A DNA stretch of 47,619 nt, taken from the NCBI RefSeq assembly GCF_011378855.1, contig NZ_WTLB01000034.1:1-47619 (forward strand), read 5' to 3'. Position 1 is the stretch's first letter, and each line of letters opens with the position of its first letter. Under the pieces are notes generated by a model. That model ran no database searches and had not been told where the DNA came from. It saw only the letters and a list, made by a program, of their open reading frames with translations. Of this stretch, positions 17,511-26,237 are shown piece after piece. The translations under genes were made by a program, and so were the position numbers. The DNA is from Pseudoalteromonas sp. Z1A8. GTDB taxonomy: Bacteria > Pseudomonadota > Gammaproteobacteria > Enterobacterales > Alteromonadaceae.

Positions 17511-19631
17511 ATGCGGGAAATATCGCTAGCAAAAAAATTACTGTGGCTTACTGTCGGAAGTATATTTATTACCGTATTGGTGCTTTCGAGCATTTTATGG
17601 TGGCAGTTATCTGCAAGTAATGAAGAGCTTGCAAGCAAGTCAGAAAATTATATTGTTGCTGAAGTAGAAGAAAAGTTAAATGCGAATGCCGCAATATATG
17701 GTGAAAAAATAGCGGGCTTTATTAACGAAGCTTATCGAGTGCCATACTCTTTAGCCGCTTTATTAGGTGATACCGCAAAAAGCGAAACCCTTAGCCGCGA
17801 TACGGTAGTAAGTATAAATCGCTCTATTTTAGAACAAAATACATTACTCTCATCTATTTATTCTCAGTTTGAACCAAACGCGTTTGACGGGCAAGATTCG
17901 AGCTTTAAAAAAGGCTACAAACACTCCGTTAATGGCGATGGTACCTTAGAAGTTTACATAACACGTGATCCAAGTGGGGCTATTGAGCAGCAAAAAGTAG
18001 CTAATGCCGCCGATAAATATATAACCTCTTTAAACGAATTTGGTATTCGCGAAGCGCATTGGTACTTATGTGCAAAAGACACGCTTAAGCCTTGTATTAT
18101 GGAGCCGTACTTATACGAAATTCCTTCGGGCGATTCAGTAATGCTAACTTCGTTAACTGTGCCTATTTTAAAAGCGGGGCAGTTTATTGGTTTAGCGGGT
18201 GTTGATTTAACGCTACCTACTTTTCAAACAATGACTGAAGAGCTTTCTAAGCAGCTTTATAATGGCCAAGCCAAAGTAACCGTGCTTAGCGATATTGGTT
18301 TAGTTGTAGGGAGTAGCCATTATAAATCTAAATTAGGACGCCCATTTAAAGAAGCCGTTAGTTCTGACTTGTTTAAAGAGCTTGAAAAATTTAAAGGCCA
18401 AAAAGGCATATTTAAAACATCCTCTGAGTACTTAGTTAATTACCCTATAAATATAAAGCTAGCTAACACAGACTGGTTTTTAATTATTGAAGTACCAAGT
18501 AACTTAGCTTTAGCTGGCCCTGATGCTTTATCGCAAGATATGACTGACACAGCAAACGACTTAGGCGCAATGATTTTAATTACAGGTGCTGTAATTGCAG
18601 TAATCGCGTTTATCATTATGAAAATTGTTATTGGTAGTGTGGTTGCACCGCTTCAGCAAATTCAACAACGTGTAGATAATCTTGCAAGCTCAGAAGGCGA
18701 TTTAACACATACACTTCATGTTGAAACCCACGCAGAACTTATTGCTCTGGCGGGGGGCTTTAATGCCTTTTTATCAAAGTTACGTATTTTAATTACAGAA
18801 TTAAAAGATGTGTCTGATCAAACCAAGCAACAAGGTGAAATAGCGCAGCATATAGCTATTGATACTAAGCATAATGTGCAATCGCAGTTTCACGAAATTG
18901 AAAGCGTTGTAACGGCTATGAACGAAATGAGCGCTACAGCACTTGAAGTTGCAAGAGCATCAGAGCAATCAGCCCAGCAAGCCGATGAAATAAATGGTTT
19001 AGTTGTTAGCAGTGAATCGAGTTTATCGTCAGCAATGACGCAAGTTAAAACCATGTCTGAAGAAATTAAAGAAGCTAACCAAGCAGTCGAAAAAGTAGCT
19101 TCACGTAGTAAAGATATTACTCAAATATTAGATGTAATTCGGACTATTTCAGAGCAAACAAACTTACTGGCACTAAATGCCGCTATTGAAGCTGCGCGCG
19201 CTGGCGAACATGGCCGAGGCTTTGCAGTTGTAGCAGATGAAGTACGTGCACTTGCTTCTAAAACGCGTTCATCAACTGACGATATAAGTAAGTTAATTGA
19301 TAGCTTATTACACGAGGTTGGTAATGCTTCAACGGTAATAGAAAAAGGCGTAGTACGAGCACAAAATGCCGTTGATGAAACGTCAGTAGCTTTTGATGCA
19401 CTGCACAGTGTTGTTGTTAAAGTTGATGAAATAACCAATCAAATTACGCACATTGCTACCGCCGCTGAAGAACAAAGCTTAGTGACTGAAGAAATTAACC
19501 GTAATCTTACGCTTATATCTGATGCCGCGTCGCAACTTGCTGACCTATCAACTCAAGCTGGGGATAGCAGCGAAGCACTTAATGCGCTTGTTGCCCAGCA
19601 AGATAGCGAGCTAAACAAACTTAAAACTTAA
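17511..19631 (+). CDS. Methyl-accepting chemotaxis protein with Cache sensor
   Basis: 706 residues. TM1 at about 10-32 and TM2 at about 350-372 flank a large periplasmic domain (about 35-345) of the double-Cache type, with '[11 protein letters not shown]' in the membrane-distal part typical of small-ligand (amino or organic acid) sensing. A HAMP domain (about 373-430) and a cytoplasmic signalling hairpin follow; its tip has the conserved '[20 protein letters not shown]'. No CheR-tethering NWETF pentapeptide is seen at the C-terminus ('[10 protein letters not shown]'). Monocistronic, ending at a perfect terminator. Ligand not predictable. Confidence 0.95.
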   Translation: MREISLAKKLLWLTVGSIFITVLVLSSILWWQLSASNEELASKSENYIVAEVEEKLNANAAIYGEKIAGFINEAYRVPYSLAALLGDTAKSETLSRDTVVSINRSILEQNTLLSSIYSQFEPNAFDGQDSSFKKGYKHSVNGDGTLEVYITRDPSGAIEQQKVANAADKYITSLNEFGIREAHWYLCAKDTLKPCIMEPYLYEIPSGDSVMLTSLTVPILKAGQFIGLAGVDLTLPTFQTMTEELSKQLYNGQAKVTVLSDIGLVVGSSHYKSKLGRPFKEAVSSDLFKELEKFKGQKGIFKTSSEYLVNYPINIKLANTDWFLIIEVPSNLALAGPDALSQDMTDTANDLGAMILITGAVIAVIAFIIMKIVIGSVVAPLQQIQQRVDNLASSEGDLTHTLHVETHAELIALAGGFNAFLSKLRILITELKDVSDQTKQQGEIAQHIAIDTKHNVQSQFHEIESVVTAMNEMSATALEVARASEQSAQQADEINGLVVSSESSLSSAMTQVKTMSEEIKEANQAVEKVASRSKDITQILDVIRTISEQTNLLALNAAIEAARAGEHGRGFAVVADEVRALASKTRSSTDDISKLIDSLLHEVGNASTVIEKGVVRAQNAVDETSVAFDALHSVVVKVDEITNQITHIATAAEEQSLVTEEINRNLTLISDAASQLADLSTQAGDSSEALNALVAQQDSELNKLKT

Positions 19632-19648
19632 TTTTAAGTTTTAGGTAT

Positions 19649-19678
19649 AAAAATGGCCAGCTTATGCTGGCCATTTTT
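19649..19678 (+). terminator. Rho-independent terminator of the chemoreceptor gene
   Basis: AAAAATGGCCAGC and GCTGGCCATTTTT form a perfect 13-bp stem with loop TTAT, lying between convergent genes and able to act in both directions. Confidence 0.92.
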
Positions 19679-19725
19679 ATTTAGTGAGTAAGTATAACTT
19701 GTTGATAATAAACGCCAATCAATGT

Positions 19726-20313
19726 TTATAACTTTTTAATCAACATAAACATTTGGTTGATCATCGGCTGCGCTAATTGCTCAACACCAGGGCGGTTAAA
19801 GTAGCCACGTAATCCTGTAAATTGCACCTGAAAAAAGCGCGCATATTCAACAGCGGTTAACGTATCACCTAACTCACCTTTGTTTATTGCTTGTGTAAAC
19901 AATTGCGTTAAATAAGCTTCAAATTGAGCTGCTAACTCTAAACTTAACTCGTATAGGTTTGAGTCTTTTTCTGCAAATTCACTGTTTGCTTTAACTAACA
20001 TGCAAATTGCACTTGGGCTGCAATCTTTTGTTTTAATTACCACGTTTTCTACAAATGCACGCAATCCACCAAGAACCGTATCGGCACTTGATAAAAACCC
20101 TTCTATTTGGTTTTTCATTTGTACGGTGTAATCTTTCAGCGATTCGCTGTATAGCCCTTCTTTAGAGCCAAACGCAGAGTAAATACTACCCGGGCGCATA
20201 TTAACGGCTTCTTGTAAGTCACGCGTTGAGGTTGCGTGAAACCCTTTTTGCCAAAATAGCTGACTAGCAACGCGAACTACATTCTCGCGTTCAAATTTAA
20301 CCTTATTAGCCAT
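19726..20313 (-). CDS. TetR-family repressor
   Basis: 195 residues from the ATG at 20313; the frame is open to 20337 but the family-typical start is MANKVKFERENVVRVA. N-terminal HTH with 'SQLFWQKGFHATSTRDLQEA' and 'RPGSIYSAFGSKEGLY', and a C-terminal ligand and dimer domain (TetR_C with Cys residues near 'SPSAICMLV'). It is divergent from the AhpD-like gene and two matching operator-like palindromes lie between them, so it very likely represses both. Related NemR/AcrR-type regulators respond to electrophiles or oxidants. Confidence 0.92.
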   Translation of the reverse strand: MANKVKFERENVVRVASQLFWQKGFHATSTRDLQEAVNMRPGSIYSAFGSKEGLYSESLKDYTVQMKNQIEGFLSSADTVLGGLRAFVENVVIKTKDCSPSAICMLVKANSEFAEKDSNLYELSLELAAQFEAYLTQLFTQAINKGELGDTLTAVEYARFFQVQFTGLRGYFNRPGVEQLAQPMINQMFMLIKKL

Positions 20314-20329
20314 ATCATTCTCAATCAAT

Positions 20330-20368
20330 TTGAACATTTGCTCAATTTTAACTTGAACAGTCGCTCAA
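20330..20368. promoter_or_regulatory. Two tandem TetR-type operators
   Basis: TTGAACATTTGCTCAA (20330-20345) and TTGAACAGTCGCTCAA (20353-20368) differ only at the three central positions and share TTGA/TCAA symmetric ends, with a 23-bp period. They sit between the divergent tetR-type and AhpD-like genes, the first only 17 bp from the regulator start. Binding by the adjacent TetR protein is inferred. Confidence 0.75.
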
Positions 20369-20425
20369 AATCAAATACTATGTGTCTCGAAGTTACTTAA
20401 AACTAATTAATTATTGGAGCTAGAT

Positions 20426-20968
20426 ATGACAGAATTTACTTTATACACAGCAGAAAATGCACCTGAAGAATCAAAATCTCTAATGGCTGATTCAGTAGCT
20501 GCATTTGGTATGGTACCTAACTTACACGCGGTAATGGCTGAAGCACCAACATTACTTAAAGGTTACCAAGTACTGCATGAGTTGTTTCAAAAAACATCGT
20601 TCAACGCAGAAGAGCTAACAGTTGTATGGCAGTCAATTAACGTTGAGCACGCGTGTCACTACTGCGTACCAGCACATAGTGCAATTGCAGCTTCAATGAA
20701 AGTTGACCAAGATATTGTTGATGCACTTGTAAACAAAACACCACTAGCTAACCCTAAGCTAGAAACTCTTCGTGAAACTACACTTGCAATGACACGTGAA
20801 CGTGGCGTGATCAGCGATGAGCAAATCGAAAAGTTCTTTGCAGCAGGTTACGGCAAGCAGCAACTACTTGAAATTATTGTTGGTTTATCTCAAAAAGTAA
20901 TGAGCAACTACACTAATCACCTTGCTGATACACCAGTAGATGCACCATTTAAAAAATTCGTAAAATAA
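20426..20968 (+). CDS. AhpD-like / carboxymuconolactone decarboxylase-family peroxidase
   Basis: 180 residues from the ATG at 20426 (TTGGAG ribosome site just upstream). All-alpha AhpD fold with the thiol motif 'EHACHYCVPAH': C77-x-x-C80 and H84 match the AhpD active-site relay. Such proteins reduce alkyl hydroperoxides or act as disulfide reductases; some are carboxymuconolactone decarboxylases, but the CxxC favours the redox role. It is controlled, by position, by the divergent TetR repressor. Confidence 0.9.
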   Translation: MTEFTLYTAENAPEESKSLMADSVAAFGMVPNLHAVMAEAPTLLKGYQVLHELFQKTSFNAEELTVVWQSINVEHACHYCVPAHSAIAASMKVDQDIVDALVNKTPLANPKLETLRETTLAMTRERGVISDEQIEKFFAAGYGKQQLLEIIVGLSQKVMSNYTNHLADTPVDAPFKKFVK

Positions 20969-20996
20969 TTTACGATTTTTAAAGAGTGAAATAACA

Positions 20997-21020
20997 AAAA
21001 GGCAGCCTAGGCTGCCTTTT
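20997..21020. terminator. Bidirectional terminator
   Basis: AAAAGGCAGCCTAGGCTGCCTTTT is a perfect 24-bp palindrome between the convergent AhpD-like and DUF1579-like genes, with A/T runs on both sides. Confidence 0.9.
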
Positions 21021-21035
21021 GTATATAAATTGCGG

Positions 21036-21566
21036 CTATTTAAATTTAACCGCTTTTGTACTGTGGGTATAAGTACGGCTTTCAGGTTTAGTCCATTCAC
21101 CTTTTTTTAGATATGAGGTCGACACTTCAAACTTACCGTTTTGTAAGTTACTGGTCGATTTAACCTTTGTGATCCCATCTTTGCTGCCTGTTACATCTTC
21201 ATAAGCGACAAATTGAGTAGGGCTTAATACCTTCATAATCCCTTTTGTATAAAATCCTGCGGTGGTGAAGTAGTAAAATACAAGTGATTGCTTTTTAGTA
21301 TCGTAAAAAATCATCGACTCACCGCCATATTCACCTTCGTTAATTGAGTGCATAGTACGTATAGCTTTACCATTTAGCACGCGTTCCCACTTACCTACAT
21401 CTTGCACAGGTTTTGCGCCTTCAGATACATTAAAGTCAGCTTGCCACGTTCCTAGGTAAGGTTTAAACACTTCCAGCTCTTTATCGAGATTGCTTGCAGT
21501 TTCACTAGCAAAGCTACTAAATGTACATAAGCATAATACTAAGAATAGCGATTTAAAGTATGTCAT
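21036..21566 (-). CDS. Secreted DUF1579-like/lipocalin-like protein of unknown function
   Basis: 176 residues with a clear signal peptide (1-20, cleavage near 'SSFA'). The mature part starts with 'LEVFKPYLGTWQADF', the 'L.GTW' opening of DUF1579 and other small lipocalin-like beta-barrels, and continues as alternating strands. No catalytic residues can be named. Probably periplasmic. It stands alone, divergent from the DUF1294 gene. Confidence 0.75.
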   Translation of the reverse strand: MTYFKSLFLVLCLCTFSSFASETASNLDKELEVFKPYLGTWQADFNVSEGAKPVQDVGKWERVLNGKAIRTMHSINEGEYGGESMIFYDTKKQSLVFYYFTTAGFYTKGIMKVLSPTQFVAYEDVTGSKDGITKVKSTSNLQNGKFEVSTSYLKKGEWTKPESRTYTHSTKAVKFK

Positions 21567-21617
21567 AATTTGATTCTTATTTTTATAATCGTAGTGCCCA
21601 GTATAGGTGATAATTAA

Positions 21618-22001
21618 TTGATAAAGAAAATATTAATCACGTTCTCATTGCTTTATTTAGCTGTCATTTGGCTGGCTTACCCGCTGCAATACTTACCCGT
21701 TTATATACCAATATATGTACCAGGTTATGTAAGTGTATTAAGTGCTATAACCTTTTTAATGTATGCATGGGATAAGCGACAAGCTAAGCGCTCTTCACAT
21801 ACAAAAGTTAACCGCACACCAGAGCGCACGCTGCAGCTTCTTGCATTATTTGGAGGATGGCCGGGGGCATTGCTTGCTCAACAATTACTTCGTCATAAAT
21901 CGCAAAAGCGACGCTTTATTATTGTGTTGTGGTTATGTATTTTAGTTAATGTGGGATGTAGTATTGTCGCTATTTATTTTCCAGATTTATTGTTAAGTTA
22001 A
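21618..22001 (+). CDS. DUF1294 family membrane protein (TTG start)
   Basis: 127 residues with three or four hydrophobic helices and the DUF1294 signature 'MYAWDKRQAKR' followed by 'RTPERTLQLLALFGGWPGA'. The only reasonable start is TTG at 21618, preceded by AGGTGA (21604-21609); the first in-frame ATG is at residue 48, inside the domain. Function unknown; some family members carry an N-terminal cold-shock domain, which this one lacks. A 25-bp gap separates it from the next gene, suggesting co-transcription. Confidence 0.85.
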   Translation: MIKKILITFSLLYLAVIWLAYPLQYLPVYIPIYVPGYVSVLSAITFLMYAWDKRQAKRSSHTKVNRTPERTLQLLALFGGWPGALLAQQLLRHKSQKRRFIIVLWLCILVNVGCSIVAIYFPDLLLS

Positions 22002-22026
22002 AGTATAAATAGGAAAAGGACTTTTT

Positions 22027-22533
22027 ATGACTAATACAAGATCGGCTGGCGTGACTTTAACGCTTATTTTATTTTTATTAATACCAATGCAAGGATGTGC
22101 AGACATGTTTGGCTTTTTTAATAAACAAGACGTTACGTTGTCGTTGCCTGTAAAAGGCAGACTATTAAACAAGGGTGAGCCCCAACAGGGCGTTAAAGTA
22201 ACAAGAGAGCAGATTTATGGTGATACTTATATTGATGAAGCCATAAGTGATAACAATGGTTACTTTTATTTCGATAATAAAACAATACGTACTTCAAAGC
22301 TTTCAAACATGTTTTTTAATAGCTCTTTACTACAGAGTATTTATATTGAAAACAAAAAAGATGAAGATTCAATCTTGTGGTACACCACAATACAGTTCAC
22401 CGAAGAGCAAGCACTGCTGTCTGATATATTAAATAACTTTGAATGCGAACTTAGTAAAGAGGCTATAACGTACGATATACCGATAAAAAACACGGGTCAA
22501 TTTTATACAGCTTATACACGTTGCAAGTTATAG
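22027..22533 (+). CDS. Exported carboxypeptidase-regulatory-like protein (possible DUF6795)
   Basis: 168 residues. An N-terminal hydrophobic helix (about 8-25) ends in 'PMQGC', a weak lipobox, so it may be a lipoprotein anchored through Cys24 or a secreted protein. The following 'PVKGRLLNKGEPQQGVKVTRE' style segment is a beta-sandwich of the carboxypeptidase-regulatory/transthyretin-like type, as in DUF6795 proteins of Vibrio and Shewanella (family recalled, not verified). Two late cysteines (in 'NFECEL' and 'YTRCKL') could form a disulfide. Good ribosome site AGGAAAAGG. Role unknown. Confidence 0.7.
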   Translation: MTNTRSAGVTLTLILFLLIPMQGCADMFGFFNKQDVTLSLPVKGRLLNKGEPQQGVKVTREQIYGDTYIDEAISDNNGYFYFDNKTIRTSKLSNMFFNSSLLQSIYIENKKDEDSILWYTTIQFTEEQALLSDILNNFECELSKEAITYDIPIKNTGQFYTAYTRCKL

Positions 22534-22552
22534 AAATTAGTGAGAAGTTTTA

Positions 22553-22586
22553 TAAAGCCACTAATGTTCATCTATTAGTGGCTTTA
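22553..22586. terminator. Hairpin between convergent genes
   Basis: AAAGCCACTAAT pairs with ATTAGTGGCTTT around an 8-nt loop between the convergent genes ending at 22533 and 22596; A/T-rich flanks on both sides. Confidence 0.75.
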
Positions 22587-22595
22587 ATATGACGA

Positions 22596-23681
22596 TTAAC
22601 GTTTTAATTGTGCTTCTTTTTGGTTTAGTAAACGAATTATAGGGTTTTGCTCTAATATTTTACTTTTCAAAATATAACCAATAATTAGTCCAGCTATAAA
22701 GCCACCAATATGCGCACCATAATCAATGCCATCAGGGCCTGTTACTGCACCAAAAATGTTAAATCCTAACCAAATAGCAAAAAACCATACTGCAGAAAGT
22801 TTCTTCTGATAAATTACAAACATAAAGGTAAGGCTTGCGTGTCTAAACCACATTAAGTACATGCCAAATAAGCCTGCTATGGCGCCACTTGCCCCCACGC
22901 CGGGTATATTCGACATTGGGCTTACAATGTAGCTTGCAAACGATGCGAGTAGTCCACAGGCTAAATACCACAACAGAAAGCGTTTATGACCTAAAACATC
23001 TTCTAGGTTATCGCCAACGATATATAAAAAGTACATATTGCCGACTAAATGCATTATAGAGCCATGTAAAAATACGCAAGTTAATACAGTCCATAGCTCA
23101 TTACCCTTGCTTAAATCTGCAGGTGTCATAGCAAAGTTATCAATAACATAGCTAAATGAGCTTGGGTTTAAAAAATAAAGTGCAAAAATCAATGTATTTA
23201 AAACAATAAGGCTGCGAGTAACCCAAGGTGTTTTTTGTGGTTTAATATTATATTCAACAGGCATTTGCGTTAAAAATTGGAACAGATAGGTTTTCCAACT
23301 TACTTTTTGATTTAGTTCGCCTAAACTCGCTTTTATTTCAGGGCTTTTTTCTACACTTTCAAGCTCATCTTTATCAATCCATGTGCCATCGCAGTGTCTA
23401 CAAACATCAATTTCGGTATGAAAAGCTTCAAGTAAATGAAAACGCTCTAAACTTTTTTTACAATCAGGACAGTCAAGCTCAGAAATTCCTAATGGTTCAC
23501 CAAAGTGAGTTTCAAATTTATCTCCTTCAGGACCGTCATTTATCTCTGAAATCATCCTGTTTACTTCATTTTTTTCGAACCATAAACCGCCACACTCACG
23601 GCAAATATCTATTTCTTCACCTTGATAATTGGTTGCTTCTAATGGATGGTCTTTACAATGAGGGCAGTTCTTAGTTAGCAT
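22596..23681 (-). CDS. Double zinc-ribbon rhomboid intramembrane serine protease
   Basis: 361 residues from the ATG at 23681 (AAAGGA ribosome site). The N-terminus has two zf-TFIIB-type ribbons: Cys 6/9/27/30 ('CPHC...CREC') and 71/74/94/97 ('CPDC...CRHC'). A six-helix rhomboid domain (about 155-345) follows, with the HxxxN motif near 211-215, catalytic Ser265 in 'GVGASGAIAG' and His324 in 'YGAHIGG', so the protease should be active within the membrane. The ribbons probably bind a partner or recruit substrate at the cytoplasmic side. It overlaps the upstream one-TM gene by 11 bp, suggesting a functional pair. Confidence 0.93.
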   Translation of the reverse strand: MLTKNCPHCKDHPLEATNYQGEEIDICRECGGLWFEKNEVNRMISEINDGPEGDKFETHFGEPLGISELDCPDCKKSLERFHLLEAFHTEIDVCRHCDGTWIDKDELESVEKSPEIKASLGELNQKVSWKTYLFQFLTQMPVEYNIKPQKTPWVTRSLIVLNTLIFALYFLNPSSFSYVIDNFAMTPADLSKGNELWTVLTCVFLHGSIMHLVGNMYFLYIVGDNLEDVLGHKRFLLWYLACGLLASFASYIVSPMSNIPGVGASGAIAGLFGMYLMWFRHASLTFMFVIYQKKLSAVWFFAIWLGFNIFGAVTGPDGIDYGAHIGGFIAGLIIGYILKSKILEQNPIIRLLNQKEAQLKR

Positions 23682-24312
23682 TTTCAAGTTCCTTTAACGA
23701 ACCAACAGAAATATCATTCTGCTGTAATTCCATTTTTAATTGTTTAGCGCTATTTTTTAATGCTGGTAGTGTTTGAGTTTTAATTAAGTCTGTTATTTTT
23801 GCTAATTCGATAGAGGCTTGCTTAGCAGACATTTTGCGATTTATTGCGGCATTGATGATAAAGTCGGCTCGAGAATAAAACCGACGTATTCTAGTTAAAA
23901 ACTCACTCGGTGTTTCAAGCGTAGTAGGGGAAAATTGCATTGTTTTCCATATATACTGCTCAAGTGTCGGTTTAAAAAACTCCATCTCTGATGTTGGTGG
24001 GCTCTTCGCTAAGCGTTCTGCATATTCGGCTACCGTGTTGGCATTATCATTAACTTCGTCATAAAGTGATGTACGTAAATAGTAGTTATCTTCCATTTTA
24101 CTAAATGAATCAAACTTAAGTGCTTGTTCTAAGCCGCTTTGAGCCGCTAAAAAAACACCAAATACAGTAGAAATAACCATAAAAAATTGATTTAGCCAAA
24201 AACCTGTGCTTTTCAGTTCTTTATGATCGACCGTTTTAAGGGCTTGAGTGAATTTTTGAGTAACTATAGGTGGTTTTGTATTGTTTTCTGGGGTGTGATT
24301 AGTTGGTTCCAA
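23671..24312 (-). CDS. One-TM protein of unknown function, paired with the rhomboid protease
   Basis: 213 residues from a TTG at 24312 behind AAGGA with good spacing; no in-frame ATG precedes the membrane helix. A polar N-terminus (1-37) leads to one transmembrane helix (about 41-60, 'FFMVISTVFGVFLAAQ') followed by a largely helical domain (about 65-213) with a late coiled-coil-like segment. No family recognised. Its 3' end overlaps the rhomboid start by 11 bp, so the proteins are translationally coupled. A substrate or adaptor of the rhomboid protease is an attractive but unproven role. Confidence 0.75.
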   Translation of the reverse strand: MEPTNHTPENNTKPPIVTQKFTQALKTVDHKELKSTGFWLNQFFMVISTVFGVFLAAQSGLEQALKFDSFSKMEDNYYLRTSLYDEVNDNANTVAEYAERLAKSPPTSEMEFFKPTLEQYIWKTMQFSPTTLETPSEFLTRIRRFYSRADFIINAAINRKMSAKQASIELAKITDLIKTQTLPALKNSAKQLKMELQQNDISVGSLKELENAN

Positions 24313-24632
24313 TAGCTTATTCCTTAAATTTTCGCTTCCTTTTTAGGCACGCAAGAATACTTAAAAATTAGCCAGTTAGCAATGCTCCTACCCACATTGA
24401 ATATATTTTTCACATATTTATCTATATAAAAGAAACCATTCGAGTATGGCCCGGCTAAAATTGTAAATTACTTTATTCAACTCTCTATTGAGTCAACTAA
24501 ACGAGAAAGCTCTAGGCTTTATATTGATGAATCGAGAGTTTGTTTTGTAGCGCCTGAAGTTATATTTAGACCTTGTTGGCTAACTCCTAATGGGGAATGC
24601 TTATTTTGTTATACATAAAAGAGCTGAACTTT
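24313..24632. other. Intergenic region with possible gene remnant
   Basis: About 320 bp between the rhomboid operon and soxR. On the + strand a 62-codon frame (24430-24618) is open from stop to stop and contains a Cys-rich end ('RPCWLTPNGECLFCYT'), but has no ATG, GTG or TTG start. It may be the remnant of a decayed gene. The promoter of the rhomboid operon should lie near 24330-24400. No other signal seen. Confidence 0.4.
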
Positions 24633-25106
24633 TTACACAAGTATAAGCTCAGAATTTAAAAGTACAGCTCCGCTCTCTTTATCTCCTAAGTGATCATCTT
24701 TATTATAAATTGGGCAGCTTTTGAGCGATAAGCACCCACAACCAATACACCCATCAACGCGGTCGCGCAGACGCTGCATATGCGTAATTTGCTCATCAAG
24801 TTGCGCTTGCCAATGTTTTGAAAGTGCTGACCAGTCTTGTTTTGTTGGTGTGCGGTTGTCGGGTAGGGTAGCTAAGGTGTTTTTAATTTCATCGAGTGTT
24901 ATTCCCATCGCTTGTGCCGCTTTTATAACCGCTACTCGGCGTAATACGTCGGGTTTATAACGTCGCTGATTGCCGTTATTTCGCCAGCTTCTTATCAAAT
25001 GTTTTGTTTCGTAAAAGTGAAGAGTAGATACTTTCACACCGCTTCTTTTTGCAACATAACCAACGGTTAGGTTGGCTTCGGTTAATTTTTTTTGTGAAGC
25101 GTCCAT
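24633..25106 (-). CDS. soxR: SoxR redox-sensing MerR-family activator
   Basis: 157 residues. N-terminal MerR HTH ('LTVGYVAKRSGVKVSTLHFY'), dimerisation helix, then the [2Fe-2S] cluster motif CIGCGCLSLKSCP with C120, C123, C125 and C131, exactly the SoxR spacing. The cluster is oxidised by redox-cycling compounds, switching on the target promoter. A consensus SoxR box lies in the divergent promoter shared with the reductase gene at 25183. No soxS is present, fitting non-enteric SoxR, which activates redox genes directly. Confidence 0.96.
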   Translation of the reverse strand: MDASQKKLTEANLTVGYVAKRSGVKVSTLHFYETKHLIRSWRNNGNQRRYKPDVLRRVAVIKAAQAMGITLDEIKNTLATLPDNRTPTKQDWSALSKHWQAQLDEQITHMQRLRDRVDGCIGCGCLSLKSCPIYNKDDHLGDKESGAVLLNSELILV

Positions 25107-25126
25107 TATTTTAATCCTTTAGTTGA

Positions 25127-25144
25127 CCTCAATATAACTTGAGG
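25127..25144 (+). promoter_or_regulatory. SoxR box in the promoter of the flavodoxin-fold reductase gene
   Basis: CCTCAATATAACTTGAGG matches the enterobacterial SoxR site CCTCAAGTTAACTTGAGG at 16 of 18 positions. A TTGACC -35 element (25123-25128) overlaps its left edge, and a TAAGCT -10 element at 25148-25153 would give the long 19-bp spacer typical of MerR-type promoters. It reads toward the reductase gene at 25183. Confidence 0.9.
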
Positions 25145-25182
25145 TTTTAAGCTCCTACCACATTAAAAAAGGAGCTAACTAA

Positions 25183-25656
25183 ATGCAACAAAAAAATGAG
25201 CGTAGTACTGTTATTATTTATTCAAGCGCACGAAAAAACGGCAATACCACAGCCCATGTTAATAGCTTTGCCGAGCAAAATGATGTGCGTGTAATTTGCC
25301 TGGATAATTATAAAATTGCGCCGTACTGTTATGACAAAAACTATAAAAATGATGATTTTCACGCTGTATTTGAAGCGCTTTTAAAGTATGACCATTGGGT
25401 GTTTGCCTCACCCGTTTATTGGTACAGCACCACAGTACAAATGAAATTATTTATTGATAGAATAACCGATTACATGGACGATGAAGTATTAAAACCAAAG
25501 CTTCGTAGTTTACGTGGTAAGCATTTTTCAGTGCTCTCAAATGCGTCATCAACCGAAGCTCCCGCTTGTTTTATAGAGCAGTTTAAGAATACGTTTTGCT
25601 ATTTAGGTATGCAGTTTATTAACCATAGCCATAAAAGTACCCAAAAGGTTGCTTAA
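25183..25656 (+). CDS. NAD(P)H-dependent flavodoxin-fold reductase, predicted SoxR target
   Basis: 157 residues with the FMN-binding loop 'YSSARKNGNTTAHV' (about 13-26) and 'SPVYWYSTTVQMKLFIDR' (about 77-94), matching NAD(P)H:FMN or quinone reductases of the flavodoxin-like fold (iron-sulfur flavoprotein-like, without extra cysteine cluster). Two-electron reduction of quinones would limit redox cycling, which fits direct control by SoxR through the box at 25127-25144. A GGAG ribosome site precedes the ATG. Confidence 0.9.
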   Translation: MQQKNERSTVIIYSSARKNGNTTAHVNSFAEQNDVRVICLDNYKIAPYCYDKNYKNDDFHAVFEALLKYDHWVFASPVYWYSTTVQMKLFIDRITDYMDDEVLKPKLRSLRGKHFSVLSNASSTEAPACFIEQFKNTFCYLGMQFINHSHKSTQKVA

Positions 25657-25727
25657 ATTGCAGCCTTTTTTCTTTGCTTCTGTTATTTTTATAAATAAGT
25701 TAACTTATTTAAAACACAGGATTGTTT

Positions 25728-26237
25728 ATGAAATACCTATTAATACTTTTACTTATTAGCCCATTTTCGCAAGCGGCTGACAATACTATTAAAGGCTTTG
25801 GTAACTTTTATAATGTACCTCAGCATGCACCGATTAATGATTCCACCGTATTTAAAATAGCTTTTGATGTTGCTGATAGCGCTAAAAAAGGCGAGCAAAA
25901 TAATTCGATGAATTCATTAGCGCGTTTTATTAACATGCATGTAGCGCATGGTGTAAAACCTGAAAATATACAACTTGCGTTAGTCGTGCACGGGAGCGCA
26001 AGTGTTGACGTGCTTGCCAATAAAGAATACAAAAAACGCTTTAATGTTGATAATAAAAACCAAGCGTTGATCGAGCAATTACTTGCTAGTAACACTGTGG
26101 TTTATGTATGTGGGCAGTCGGCGACACACTATAAAGTAGCGCCAGAGCAACTAATCGAAGGTGTGAAAATGTCACTTTCGGCGATGACAGCACATGCTCA
26201 GTTACAACAACAAGGTTATACACTCAATCCATTTTAA
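25728..26237 (+). CDS. Periplasmic DsrE-family protein
   Basis: 169 residues from the ATG at 25728, with a signal peptide (about 1-17, 'FSQAAD'). The DsrE/DsrF-like fold is shown by 'QLALVVHGSAS' and 'VVYVCGQSATHYKV', where the single Cys occupies the usual sulfur-carrier position. Related exported DsrE proteins are poorly characterised; thiol or sulfur handling is inferred. Its stop overlaps the next start (TAATG), so it is co-translated with the GDSL hydrolase. Confidence 0.85.
   Translation: MKYLLILLLISPFSQAADNTIKGFGNFYNVPQHAPINDSTVFKIAFDVADSAKKGEQNNSMNSLARFINMHVAHGVKPENIQLALVVHGSASVDVLANKEYKKRFNVDNKNQALIEQLLASNTVVYVCGQSATHYKVAPEQLIEGVKMSLSAMTAHAQLQQQGYTLNPF

Noticed and set aside
24430..24618. 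62-codon stop-to-stop frame with Cys-rich end
   Set aside because: No start codon and no ribosome site; described only as a possible remnant in the intergenic entry.
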